In this document: one piece after another, positions 42,484 to 51,091 of the stretch
Layout: every line of letters begins with the position of its first letter
Position numbering within the stretch: the first letter of the stretch is position 1
NCBI GenBank assembly: GCA_023393635.1
Contig: JAEWKT010000016.1
Location: forward strand, 91,759-155,758
From: Pseudomonadota bacterium
GTDB taxonomy: Bacteria > Pseudomonadota > Gammaproteobacteria > Pseudomonadales > Moraxellaceae
DNA: 64,000 nucleotides
Direction: 5' to 3'
Translations under genes and position numbers: made by a program
The notes under the pieces: model-generated
What the model was told of the DNA's origin: nothing
Databases searched by the model: none
What the model saw: only the letters and a program-made list of their open reading frames with translations

Positions 42484-42791
42484 TCAATTAAATCCGATTG
42501 GTTGTACAAACAAATGTACACGGTTGGTTTTACGTGCATTCCATCTGAATGCAAGTAACTTAAAATTTGGACGCGAAATTATAGCAGAGAACAAACCTCA
42601 GCATTGTTTTTTTTAATTCGACAGTTCTGGTTATTTTGTAACCAGCAAGCATCTACTAGTATTTGGTTTGTGATTAAACTTAAATTTAGACCATTAATTT
42701 TTTATCAAAAGATAAGCACAGGACAGTCATTTTGCTTACAATACCGCCTCTTTTTTCCTGATCTGCACTGAATAACCAGTGCTTCCTGATT
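42484..42791. other. Divergent control region between typA and the xanthine permease
   Basis: No gene. On the typA side, TGTACA occurs at 42503-42508 and 42515-42520, and TGCATTC (42535-42541) pairs with GAATGCA (42547-42553) over a 5-nt loop. These would fold in the typA leader RNA. On the permease side I see no convincing promoter; TACAAT at 42737-42742 is a possible -10 without a good -35. Confidence 0.45.
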
Positions 42792-44198
42792 ATGTCTGCG
42801 ACCCAACCCACTGACTCATCTGCATCTGATAGCACTACTCCCGACCCACTATTATATGGCCTAAATGATCGGCCCAAGCCTGCTTTGGCACTTTTAGCAG
42901 CCCTACAGCACTTACTTGCTATTATTGTGCCCATCGTTACGCCTGCTTTACTCATTTGTAATGCATTAGGCGTGTCGGCTCGTAATACCAATCTTATTGT
43001 ATCAATGTCACTGCTTATTTCGGGCATTGCCACGTTTATACAGTGTAAAAAAATTGGTGCATTTGGGGCGGGCATGCTGATTGTCCAGGGCACCAGCTTT
43101 AATTTTGTAGGGCCAATTATTGCAGTTGGCTCGGTCATGGTGGCGCAGGGTACGCCTGTAGAAGCCGTACTGGCTGCTATTTTTGGGGTAGTGATTGCAG
43201 GTTCTTTTGTAGAGATGGGAATTTCACGAATTTTACCGTGGATTCGCCGTCTGATTACGCCACTGGTTACTGGCATTGTGGTGCTGCTGATTGGTTTGAC
43301 TTTAATTAAAGTTGGCTTAATTAGCATGGGTGGCGGTTTTAAGGCCATGGAAAATGGTACGTTTGCCAGTGGTCAAAATTTATTACTTTCTTGCACTGTG
43401 CTTGGGCTAATTATTATTTTAAATCGGGTGCCAGTCTTATGGGTTAAAAGTACTGCCCTTGTGATTGCTTTAATTATTGGTTATATGTTGGCAGCGACTT
43501 TGGGACGCCTGGATTTTTCTGGCATGCAGCAAAGCGCATGGTTTGAAGTGCCTACGCCCATGCATTTTGGCATTGGTTTTTCATGGGCGTTATTTATTCC
43601 CATGCTGGTGATTTATGCTGTTACCTCGCTTGAAGCGATTGGAGACATTACCGCAACCAGTAAAATTTCCAGACAACCTGTAGAAGGCCCACTATGGATG
43701 GAACGTATTAAAGGCGGTGTGTTGGTTAATGGTGCTAACTCTTTTTTAGCTGGAATTTTTAATACTTTCCCTAGCTCTGTATTTGCCCAAAATAACGGCA
43801 TTATTCAGCTTACAGGCGTGGCGAGCCGTCATGTTGGGATGCTGATTGCTATTATATTGATGTTACTGGGTTTATTTCCATGGGTTGCAGGCTTTTTTCA
43901 GGCTATTCCAGAGCCAGTGCTAGGCGGTGCAGCCATGGTCATGTTTGGTGCCGTTGCCGCATCAGGCATCCACATTTTGGCTGGTATCACGCTGGATCGC
44001 CGCGCTTTACTGATTATTGCAGTCTCTTTGGCATTAGGTTTAGGCGTGTCACAAGTGCCTGAGTTTTTATCACACTGGCCTGAATTTTTAAAAGCTATTT
44101 TTAGCTCAGGTGTAGCCACAGGGGGTATTGCGGCAGTGCTGTTAAACTTATTTTTGCCTGAAAACCCACTCCCTGAGCAGTCTGATGTCAATACTTAA
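42792..44198 (+). CDS. xanP: NCS2 family xanthine permease (XanP-like)
   Basis: Proton-coupled purine transporter. 468 residues, 14 membrane segments expected. LLAALQHLLAIIVPIVTPAL (about 34-53) matches the TM1 region of E. coli XanP/XanQ, including the conserved Gln-His. QGTSFNFVGPIIAVG marks TM3, LEAIGDITATSKIS carries the conserved Glu-Asp pair of TM8, and AQNNGIIQLTGVASR is the NCS2 signature QNxGxxxxT. The closest remembered wording is XanP; uric acid or another purine cannot be excluded. Stands alone between typA and rsmC. Confidence 0.9.
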   Translation: MSATQPTDSSASDSTTPDPLLYGLNDRPKPALALLAALQHLLAIIVPIVTPALLICNALGVSARNTNLIVSMSLLISGIATFIQCKKIGAFGAGMLIVQGTSFNFVGPIIAVGSVMVAQGTPVEAVLAAIFGVVIAGSFVEMGISRILPWIRRLITPLVTGIVVLLIGLTLIKVGLISMGGGFKAMENGTFASGQNLLLSCTVLGLIIILNRVPVLWVKSTALVIALIIGYMLAATLGRLDFSGMQQSAWFEVPTPMHFGIGFSWALFIPMLVIYAVTSLEAIGDITATSKISRQPVEGPLWMERIKGGVLVNGANSFLAGIFNTFPSSVFAQNNGIIQLTGVASRHVGMLIAIILMLLGLFPWVAGFFQAIPEPVLGGAAMVMFGAVAASGIHILAGITLDRRALLIIAVSLALGLGVSQVPEFLSHWPEFLKAIFSSGVATGGIAAVLLNLFLPENPLPEQSDVNT

Positions 44199-44459
44199 CA
44201 ACCTGATGACTTAAAAACTTAATGGTTATTGTTTGAGCATTTTACCATGAAGCTTTTAGCCAGTGGCAACGCTAATTTTTTAAGCAGCTTTTGATGTTCA
44301 TTGATCAGCAAGTAACCATACATATTAATTGATGTTACTTGTGATTAAGCTATTTTATGACAGCACATACTGTTAATATTGCCGCCTTTTTCCCATTGGC
44401 TATTATTTGCTCAAGGGTTTATTGTTCATTTCAACTGATCGCGCTATCAAGGTAAAGTC

Positions 44460-45497
44460 ATGGATCCTCGTAGTGAAGTTATACTTCGTCAAATTGATTT
44501 CTTAAAGGGATCAGTATTGTTGGTTGGCTGTAGTGTTGATGGCTTGGTCGATCAGCTAAAGCAACAGCCTGCTATTACACACTTGCATGCATGGACATGG
44601 TTTAACGATGACTACCAGTTGTTGCTTGCTCAGCACCCGCAGCATTGCTCTTTTGGGATTACTCCACCTGACCAAACCTATGATCAAGTGATCGTCTTTC
44701 TGCCAAAATCCAAAGAGCTGGTACATTATTTACTGCATCAGGCAGCAACGCATTTAGCACCTAGCGGTCAGATTTTTCTGGTGGGAGAAAAACGCGCTGG
44801 TATTGAGCGTGCAGCCAAGCAACTAAGCCAATTTGGTAAAACCTTAAAGCTTGATAGCGCACGTCATTGCCAGCTGTGGCTGTGTCATGAGATACAACCA
44901 CAGCAAGAAAAATCACTACAGCAATGGACTAACCATTATCAGGTAAATGTAGACAATATTGCTCAGTCAATCACGATCATTAGCTTACCAGGCGTCTTTA
45001 GTCATGGCCGCTTAGACCAAGGCAGTGCGTTGCTGGTTGAGCATTTAAATAATTTACCCAAAGGCGACTTGCTGGATTTTGGCTGCGGTGCTGGTGTGAT
45101 TGGTACTTTACTTAAAAAAATCTATCCTGCGCAATCAGTTTATTTCCTTGATATCGACGCTTTCGCGCTGGAATCAACCCGTCTTACCCTGCAAGCCAAT
45201 GACATTGCCCTAAATGATAGTGTGCATCTTATTGCAGGACGAGGCATCATTGATGCGCCAAAAAACTTAGCAGCAATCATTAGTAATCCACCGTTTCATC
45301 AGGGGATTCGTACCCATTACCAAGCCAGCGAAGATCTGCTAAAGCATAGTGTGAAACACTTAAAATCGGGTGGTGAGCTTCGAATCGTCGCCAATAATTT
45401 TTTAAGGTATTCGCCTTTGATTGAGCAACAGTTTGGTCATTGCCACACACTTGGGCAACGTCATGGGTTCAATGTTTATCAGGCAAAGTGTCGTTAA
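44460..45497 (+). CDS. rsmC: 16S rRNA m2G1207 methyltransferase RsmC
   Basis: Methylates N2 of G1207 in 16S rRNA. 345 residues with the duplicated layout of RsmC: an N-terminal degenerate methyltransferase half (about 1-160) and a C-terminal catalytic half. In the latter, LLDFGCGAGVIGTLLKKIYP (about 200-219) binds SAM and IISNPPFHQGIRTHY (about 277-291) is the NPPF catalytic motif. GVFSHGRLDQGSALLVEHL before it is the family hinge. Length matches E. coli RsmC (343). Single gene; lysP begins 35 bp downstream. Confidence 0.95.
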   Translation: MDPRSEVILRQIDFLKGSVLLVGCSVDGLVDQLKQQPAITHLHAWTWFNDDYQLLLAQHPQHCSFGITPPDQTYDQVIVFLPKSKELVHYLLHQAATHLAPSGQIFLVGEKRAGIERAAKQLSQFGKTLKLDSARHCQLWLCHEIQPQQEKSLQQWTNHYQVNVDNIAQSITIISLPGVFSHGRLDQGSALLVEHLNNLPKGDLLDFGCGAGVIGTLLKKIYPAQSVYFLDIDAFALESTRLTLQANDIALNDSVHLIAGRGIIDAPKNLAAIISNPPFHQGIRTHYQASEDLLKHSVKHLKSGGELRIVANNFLRYSPLIEQQFGHCHTLGQRHGFNVYQAKCR

Positions 45498-45532
45498 GTT
45501 ACTGCTATTAAATATTTAGGTTATTAGGTTTT

Positions 45533-47002
45533 ATGCTGGCAAATCAACCACCCGAAGCACCGCATTTACAACGAACGCTCAAAGCCCGTCATTTAAACAT
45601 GATTGCCATTGGCGGTTCCATTGGCACAGGCTTATTTCTGGCATCGGGTAGCACTATTGCAGCGGCTGGTCCAGCTGGGGCATTACTGGCTTATGCGCTA
45701 ATTGGGGTGATGGTATTTTTTCTCATGACCAGTTTGGGTGAAATGGCAGCCTATCAACCTGTATCAGGCTCTTTTTCTACCTATGGTGAACGTTATGTCG
45801 AAAAAGGCTTTGGTTTTGCTTTAGGCTGGAACTTTTGGTACAACTGGGCTGTCACCATTGCAGCAGAATTGGTCGCCGCACAAATTATCATGAGCTTCTG
45901 GTTCCCCGAAGTGCATGGAATTTACTGGAGTGCTGGTTTTTTACTCATTATGTTTTTTCTTAATGCATTATCAGTAAAGGGTTTTGGTGAAAGTGAATTC
46001 TGGTTTTCCATGGTGAAAGTGCTTGCGGTGATCATTTTTATTGGCATCGGCATGGCCAGTATTTTTGGCATTATGTCTGGCCTGGAATCACCAGGCTTTA
46101 GCAACTGGACTCATGGCGATGCGCCTTTTGTCGGCGGGCTGCAAGCGATGGTTGGCGTTGCCATGATTGCTGGTTTCTCATTTCAGGGCACTGAACTCAT
46201 TGGCGTGGCGGCTGGCGAGTCTGAAAACCCTAAAAAAACCATTCCTATTGCCATCAAACAATTGTTTTGGCGCATACTGATGTTTTATATCTTGGCTATT
46301 TTTGTCATTGGCACGCTAATTCCTTATGATGATCCGCGCCTACTGCAAGCTGCCAATAATAATGATATTTCCTTATCACCTTTCACCTTATTGTTTGAGC
46401 GTGCTGGATTTGCCTTTGCCGCAAGCGTTATGAATGCTGTCATTTTGACAGCCATTTTATCAGCTGGTAATTCAGGCATGTATGCTTCTACCCGCATGTT
46501 ATATAACCTTGCCAAACAGGGTAATGCACCTAAAATATTTGCAAAGCTTAGCCAGAATGGGGTGCCACGTCATGCATTATTAGCCACCACCCTGGTGGGC
46601 GCACTGTGCTTTTTAACCACTTTTATTGGTGACAAGCAGGTGTATATCTGGCTGCTCAATACCTCAGGTATGTGTGGTTTTATTGTATGGCTGGGCATTG
46701 CAGTCGCCCATTATCGCTTTAGAAAAGGCTATATGGCTCAAGGCTACCAGTTAGCAGACCTACCCTACCGCGCACGGTTCTTCCCTTTTGGGTCTTTATT
46801 TGCTTTTGCACTGTGTTTACTCATTACTTTGGGGCAAAACTATCAGGCATTTATTGGAGAGCATATCGACTGGAAAGGGCTAATTTCTGCTTATATCAGT
46901 ATTCCTATATTTTTAGTCATCTGGTTTGGTTATCGTATTAAACACAACACTCAGTTTATTAAGTATAAAGATATGGATGTGCGTCCTTATCGTGGTGACT
47001 AG
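45533..47002 (+). CDS. lysP: Lysine-specific permease LysP
   Basis: APC-superfamily amino-acid:proton symporter, 12 predicted helices. 489 residues, the same as E. coli LysP. Agreement with remembered E. coli LysP extends over the whole protein: LKARHLNMIAIGGSIGTGLF in TM1, PVSGSFSTYGERYVEKGFGF, LGWNFWYNWAVTIAAELVAA, VAMIAGFSFQGTELIGVAAG-ESE, ILSAGNSGMYASTRMLY and YIWLLNTSGMCGFI. This makes lysine the most likely substrate. In enterobacteria LysP also restrains the regulator CadC; no cad genes are visible here. Confidence 0.93.
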   Translation: MLANQPPEAPHLQRTLKARHLNMIAIGGSIGTGLFLASGSTIAAAGPAGALLAYALIGVMVFFLMTSLGEMAAYQPVSGSFSTYGERYVEKGFGFALGWNFWYNWAVTIAAELVAAQIIMSFWFPEVHGIYWSAGFLLIMFFLNALSVKGFGESEFWFSMVKVLAVIIFIGIGMASIFGIMSGLESPGFSNWTHGDAPFVGGLQAMVGVAMIAGFSFQGTELIGVAAGESENPKKTIPIAIKQLFWRILMFYILAIFVIGTLIPYDDPRLLQAANNNDISLSPFTLLFERAGFAFAASVMNAVILTAILSAGNSGMYASTRMLYNLAKQGNAPKIFAKLSQNGVPRHALLATTLVGALCFLTTFIGDKQVYIWLLNTSGMCGFIVWLGIAVAHYRFRKGYMAQGYQLADLPYRARFFPFGSLFAFALCLLITLGQNYQAFIGEHIDWKGLISAYISIPIFLVIWFGYRIKHNTQFIKYKDMDVRPYRGD

Positions 47003-47328
47003 TAAACAGCCTGGCTTAAATACCCATAAATTACCATGCAGTTGATAGCAGTACGTCATTTAAACAAGTTGCAATTAATACACCAACCCCAATTAACATT
47101 TTAAGCTTGTACCTTCATACAAGCTTTATTTTCTAATGCTAATATTTATTAACTTCACGACATTGTGGTTCAGCGAGCTCTTGTTTTGCTTTGTAAGTTA
47201 GCGCCACTGCACTGCCATACTCATCACCTAGTGTCTTAAACTAAGGAGTTTGAACTAGTGAAATATGGCTAATCTTTAGTCGCTTTTATTTTGTTCAATC
47301 ATTTTTATATTGCATTAAAGGAAAAACT
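47003..47328. other. Gap between lysP and the 55-residue gene
   Basis: Holds the lysP terminator (47103-47130) and then about 200 bp without a frame that I would call. The last bases before 47329 (ATTAAAGGAAAAACT) contain the ribosome binding site AAAGGA of the small gene, so its promoter should lie in about 47130-47300. Confidence 0.6.
47103..47131 (+). terminator. Terminator after lysP
   Basis: AAGCTTGTA (47103-47111) pairs with TACAAGCTT (47118-47126), 6-nt loop, then TATTTTCT. Confidence 0.75.
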
Positions 47329-47496
47329 ATGAAATTAAAGAAACCGCCCAAAGTGAAACCACGTAACCATGTGGCTTTGCATCCACTCATGCAAAAAAGC
47401 GGTGTGCATCAAAAGCAGGATGTAGACGTAGCTCGTATGCGCGAACGACGCACTACCAAACAACATTTACAGAAAAATTTATGGGAGCAGTTATAA
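47329..47496 (+). CDS. 55-residue basic protein
   Basis: ATG at 47329 with AAAGGA 6 bases upstream, TAA at 47494-47496, followed by a strong terminator. The product is very basic: MKLKKPPKVKPRNHVALHPL opens it, MQKSGVHQKQ is in the middle, and RMRERRTTKQHL is near the end. I recall similar short proteins with an H-P-L-(L/M)-x-K-G/S-G-x-H-x-K core in Pseudomonas and relatives but no function for them. Nucleic-acid or ribosome binding would suit the composition; that is inference. No membrane segment. Confidence 0.75.
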   Translation: MKLKKPPKVKPRNHVALHPLMQKSGVHQKQDVDVARMRERRTTKQHLQKNLWEQL

Positions 47497-47521
47497 GTGA
47501 ATATAAATAAACAACAGCCAA

Positions 47522-47552
47522 AAAAATAGCCGCATTAAGCGGCTATTTTTTC
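47522..47552 (+). terminator. Bidirectional terminator between the 55-residue gene and ompA
   Basis: AAAAATAGCCGC (47522-47533) pairs with GCGGCTATTTTT (47539-47550) over a 5-nt loop, with T and A runs on both sides. It serves the convergent ompA as well. Confidence 0.93.
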
Positions 47553-47568
47553 ACTCAATAACTATGAA

Positions 47569-48711
47569 TTATTGAGCAGGAGCAGTAGTAGAAGGTGCAG
47601 TAACTGGAACTTGATCAGCAGTTACAGTACGGCTACCAGTGATTACCGCGTATACACGACGGTTCATTGCACGGCCTTCAAGTGTATTGTTTGGTGCAAT
47701 CGGACGATCCCACGCATAACCTTGAGTGTTCAAACGGTTAGCAGAGATGTTGTACTCATTAACTAACATAGACTTAACAGAGTTAGCACGTGCTACAGAT
47801 AGACGCTCGTTCAACTTACGTGGACCAGTGTTATCAGTATGACCTTCGATCATTGCAGTAGCATTTGGATACTCTTGCAATTTCTCGGCAACTTTAGCAA
47901 CTTCAGGTTTGTATTGATCTTTGATGTTAGATTTGTTCACGTCAAAGAATACACGAAGTTCCATTTTCAGGTCTTCAGTTAACTGTTGTGGCTCTGGCTC
48001 AGGTTGTGGAGCTGGCTCAACAATAACTGGTGGTGGAGCAACAGGCTCAACTGGAGCAACTGGAGCAGCAGGTTTTAAGTGACCGCCAAGCACAACTTGC
48101 AGGGCTGCCAAGCCTTGGCCTTCCCACCAGTTGTTATCAAAGTTGTGAACAGCACGTGCTTCAGTACGTAGTGTTAACGCATCATTGATTTGCCATAACA
48201 CACCAGCACCTAAGTTACCAATAGTGTCATAAGAACGGTAGTCATAACCTGGGTTATCTACAGTAATACGGCTATAACCAGCACCTAGCAAACCGTAAGG
48301 CTTGATTTTGCTGTCATAGTTGCCAGTGAATACGTCAGTAGTCGCAATAAAGTTACCACTTAAAGTTTCATGCTTAGCATCGTAAGGAACGCCAGGGTAA
48401 TTACCTGAATTGCGTTCGTTATGTTGTGCATCAGCTTTAGTTTGCTGATATTCAACTTCGGCTTGTAACCATGGGGTTAGTTCTAAACCAATAGCGGCAC
48501 CAACAACCAGGTCATCAACCAGTGCAACGCCACCAGGAATGTTAGCTGTACCGTTGTTACGGTCTTTTAAGCCTTCATTGCGCATTTTGTCTTGGGTATC
48601 TTCTGGGTACCAGTGATAACCCAGCATTAACGGGGTAATTGTTACACCAGCATTTGCAGCAGCAAATGGTGCTGCAACTAACATAGCGAGGGCTATACGG
48701 CTCAGTTTCAT
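47569..48711 (-). CDS. ompA: OmpA family outer-membrane porin
   Basis: Major outer-membrane protein anchoring the envelope to peptidoglycan. 380 residues: signal peptide cut after ANA (residue 21) and an eight-stranded beta barrel (about 22-215). A Pro/Val/Glu hinge follows (about 215-245, PAAPVAPVEPVAPPPVIVEP). The C-terminal OmpA-like domain holds MIEGHTDNTGPRKLNERLSV and YAWDRPIAPNNTLEGRAMNR, with the conserved Asp and Arg that bind diaminopimelate. The N-terminal MKLSRIALAMLVAAPFAAAN is nearly that of Acinetobacter OmpA, the best taxonomic marker in the window. Strong ribosome binding site GGAGGA. Confidence 0.96.
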   Translation of the reverse strand: MKLSRIALAMLVAAPFAAANAGVTITPLMLGYHWYPEDTQDKMRNEGLKDRNNGTANIPGGVALVDDLVVGAAIGLELTPWLQAEVEYQQTKADAQHNERNSGNYPGVPYDAKHETLSGNFIATTDVFTGNYDSKIKPYGLLGAGYSRITVDNPGYDYRSYDTIGNLGAGVLWQINDALTLRTEARAVHNFDNNWWEGQGLAALQVVLGGHLKPAAPVAPVEPVAPPPVIVEPAPQPEPEPQQLTEDLKMELRVFFDVNKSNIKDQYKPEVAKVAEKLQEYPNATAMIEGHTDNTGPRKLNERLSVARANSVKSMLVNEYNISANRLNTQGYAWDRPIAPNNTLEGRAMNRRVYAVITGSRTVTADQVPVTAPSTTAPAQ

Positions 48712-49083
48712 GGATTCCTCCAGATGTTTAAAAACTTGTTGTTCAGTGTGTAGCCTACTTCATAATTCGGCCAACTGGAATAGTTAAGTAACTATTTTCC
48801 CCAGCTTTTTTAAGTCTTGGTCCTGCATTAAGCAACTTCTTATTCATTCGCTGAACTTCGAAGTTACTCCATAGAGCGAAGTATTGATAAAAATTCTTAC
48901 ATCTTCCGTTGCAGTTTAGTAAGTTTCACGTTGCCAAGTCAATACTTTGTATTTATGAATAATTTTCTTGATTTTCTTTCTTGTTGACATTCATATATTA
49001 TAGTGCCTGAAAAAATAAATCACTAATTTCAATAAGATGAAATTTATTTGTAAGCCAATAAATAGAACTCAAGAGCAACGAAT
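48712..49083. other. Divergent control region between ompA and the minor pilin gene
   Basis: No coding frame. The ompA side should contain a strong promoter and a long leader, as is usual for ompA; I cannot fix its position. On the pilin side, TTGACA at about 48983 is followed closely by TATTATAGT, which is too near for a standard promoter; TTCTTT with TATTAT 16 bp downstream is an alternative. Confidence 0.4.
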
Positions 49084-49653
49084 ATGAAATACCGTCCTCT
49101 CATGAAAGGTTTTACCCTGTTTGAGCTAGTTACAGTGATAGCAGTTCTCTCTATTATTGTATTGATTTCTACGCCTTTTTTTTCTTCTTTGTTAAAGAAA
49201 AACGAAGCCTATCAATTACCTCACTCACTTAAGCCTATTTTAGCACAGGCAAGAAATCAGGCTTATAGCCTACATCAAGCCGTAGCAGTGTGTGGCAGTA
49301 TGGATGGACAAAGTTGTGACAATCACTGGAATAGCGGCATTTTAATATTTTTAGATTACAATCAAAACCGAGCGCTTGATCCAAATGAGTCAATTTTAAA
49401 CTATCATCCCCTAGGTATAAAATACGGTTTATTGACGTGGCGCGGCGCAGGACGTTCGCGTTCTAATGTGCTTTTATTTGAGCCCCAGCGTGGTCGTTTA
49501 AATATGAGTAATGGCAGCTTTTGGTATTGTGCAGAGCAACCAAAATGGCACCGCCTGGTTATTTTATCTAGTATGGGTCATGTCAGAGAATCCAAAGATA
49601 ATAATGGGGATGGCATCCATGAAACAGCGGCAGGAATCAATATAAGTTGCTAA
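49084..49653 (+). CDS. Type IV minor pilin / pseudopilin, FimT/GspH family
   Basis: 189 residues with a type IV prepilin leader: MKYRPLMKG is cut before Phe, then FTLFELVTVIAVLSIIVLIS, with the conserved Glu at position 5 of the mature protein. The GspH/FimT domain follows; a Cys pair (VCGSMDGQSC) and a late pair (WYCAEQPKW and the C-terminal ISC) suggest disulfides. FimT/FimU proteins are minor pilins that prime assembly and, in some species, bind DNA for uptake. It is not in a minor-pilin cluster here (no pilV, pilW or pilX neighbours), unlike most FimU genes, so FimT is the better guess. Confidence 0.87.
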   Translation: MKYRPLMKGFTLFELVTVIAVLSIIVLISTPFFSSLLKKNEAYQLPHSLKPILAQARNQAYSLHQAVAVCGSMDGQSCDNHWNSGILIFLDYNQNRALDPNESILNYHPLGIKYGLLTWRGAGRSRSNVLLFEPQRGRLNMSNGSFWYCAEQPKWHRLVILSSMGHVRESKDNNGDGIHETAAGINISC

Positions 49654-49774
49654 CAAAAAAAAGGGTGCTTCTGCATGGAGTGATGTCGTCGCTGCCCATA
49701 TTTTTGTATACTGTGGTTATTTTATTAATGCGCTCATTGTTTATTTTTTCTGGTGCGCAGGTTAGGAGTGATGT

Positions 49775-50953
49775 ATGTCTGAATCAGTTGTAATTGTGAA
49801 TGGTGCTCGCACCGCAATGGGTGGTTTTCAGGGGACACTTGCAGGCGTTACTGCCCCTGAGCTTGGCGCATCTGCCATTCGCGCAGCAGTTCAGCGTGCT
49901 GGCCTGCAACCTTCTGATGTTGAAGAAGTAATTATGGGCTGCGTACTACCTGGTGGCTTAAAGCAAGGCCCTGCGCGTCAAGCAATGCGTCAGGCAGGCT
50001 TGCCAGACAATACGGGCGCAGTGACCATTAATAAACTATGTGGTTCAGGCATGAAAGCAGTGATGCAAGCAACTGACATGATTAAAGCGGGCAGCGCGCA
50101 AGTTGTGGTTGCAGGTGGTATGGAGTCGATGACCAACGCCCCTTACGTATTGTCTAAAGCGCGTGGTGGCTTCCGCATGGGTCATGGCGAGATTAAAGAC
50201 CACATGTTCTTGGATGGTTTAGAAGACGCTGAAACAGGTCGTTTAATGGGTTCGTTTGCGCAAGATATGGCAAACACCATGAACTATACCCGTGAACAAA
50301 TGGACGATTTTGCGATTCGTTCATTAAAACGTGCACAAACTGCTATTAATGAAGGTTATTTCAAAGACGAGATCACCCCAGTTAGCGTCAAGACCCGCAA
50401 AGGTGAAGAAATTGTTGAACAGGATGAGCAACCTTTAAATGCCAAGCTAGACAAAATTCCTGGCTTAAAGCCTGCTTTTGCTAAAGATGGCACTATTACT
50501 GCCGCCAATGCCAGCTCCATTTCTGATGGTGCTTCTGCATTAGTGCTGACTTCTGAATCAAATGCAAAAGCTAAAAACTTAGCACCATTAGCGCGGATCG
50601 TTGCCACTGCCAGCAACTCACAACACCCTAGTGAATTTACCATTGCACCAGTTGGTGCTATTCAAAAGGTGCTGGATAAAGCAGGCTGGAAAGCGGAAGA
50701 TATTGACCTATGGGAAATTAATGAAGCATTTGCCATGGTGACTATGGCCGCAGTGGATAAATTTAATTTAGACAGCGAAAAAGTGAATATCCATGGAGGC
50801 GCTTGCGCATTAGGCCATCCAGTGGGTTCTACAGGTTCGCGTATTATTTTAAGCCTGATTCATGCATTAAAACGTACTGGTGGCAAAAAAGGTATTGCTG
50901 CACTTTGTATTGGTGGTGGTGAAGCCACCGCTGTTGCCATTGAAATCATGTAA
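49775..50953 (+). CDS. Acetyl-CoA C-acetyltransferase (thiolase)
   Basis: Degradative/biosynthetic thiolase interconverting two acetyl-CoA and acetoacetyl-CoA. 392 residues. All catalytic residues are present: Cys89 in INKLCGSGMKAV, His348 in GGACALGHPVGSTGSR and Cys378 in ALCIGGGEATA; the NEAF motif is in LWEINEAFAMV. Length and wording suit AtoB/PhaA. There are no phb, sco or fad genes around it, so the pathway (fatty acid, poly-hydroxyalkanoate or ketone body) cannot be decided. Start at ATG 49775 after TTAGGAGTGATGT; a long terminator follows. Confidence 0.93.
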   Translation: MSESVVIVNGARTAMGGFQGTLAGVTAPELGASAIRAAVQRAGLQPSDVEEVIMGCVLPGGLKQGPARQAMRQAGLPDNTGAVTINKLCGSGMKAVMQATDMIKAGSAQVVVAGGMESMTNAPYVLSKARGGFRMGHGEIKDHMFLDGLEDAETGRLMGSFAQDMANTMNYTREQMDDFAIRSLKRAQTAINEGYFKDEITPVSVKTRKGEEIVEQDEQPLNAKLDKIPGLKPAFAKDGTITAANASSISDGASALVLTSESNAKAKNLAPLARIVATASNSQHPSEFTIAPVGAIQKVLDKAGWKAEDIDLWEINEAFAMVTMAAVDKFNLDSEKVNIHGGACALGHPVGSTGSRIILSLIHALKRTGGKKGIAALCIGGGEATAVAIEIM

Positions 50954-50997
50954 TTTTTACTGATTCCATATTTGTTGGTTTCGTAAAAAACGATATT

Positions 50998-51034
50998 AAG
51001 GATGGGTAGTTTTAAACTGCTCATCCTTTTTTAT
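50998..51034 (+). terminator. Terminator after the thiolase gene
   Basis: AAGGATGGGTAGTTT (50998-51012) pairs with AAACTGCTCATCCTT along its whole length, allowing two G-U pairs, then a T-run to about 51032. Confidence 0.9.
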
Positions 51035-51091
51035 CACGTTCAACTGATCGACTATTAACAATTTTTCAACTACAAAAATGGTTTTATCCAA

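Noticed and set aside
44309..44341. Inverted repeat CAAGTAAC / GTTACTTG between the xanthine permease and rsmC
   Set aside because: 8-bp arms around 17 AT-rich bases without T-run; too weak to call an operator or terminator.
48960..49010. TTGACA-TATTAT promoter before the minor pilin gene
   Set aside because: The two hexamers are only about 6-9 bp apart, far from the 16-18 bp needed, so the resemblance is probably chance.
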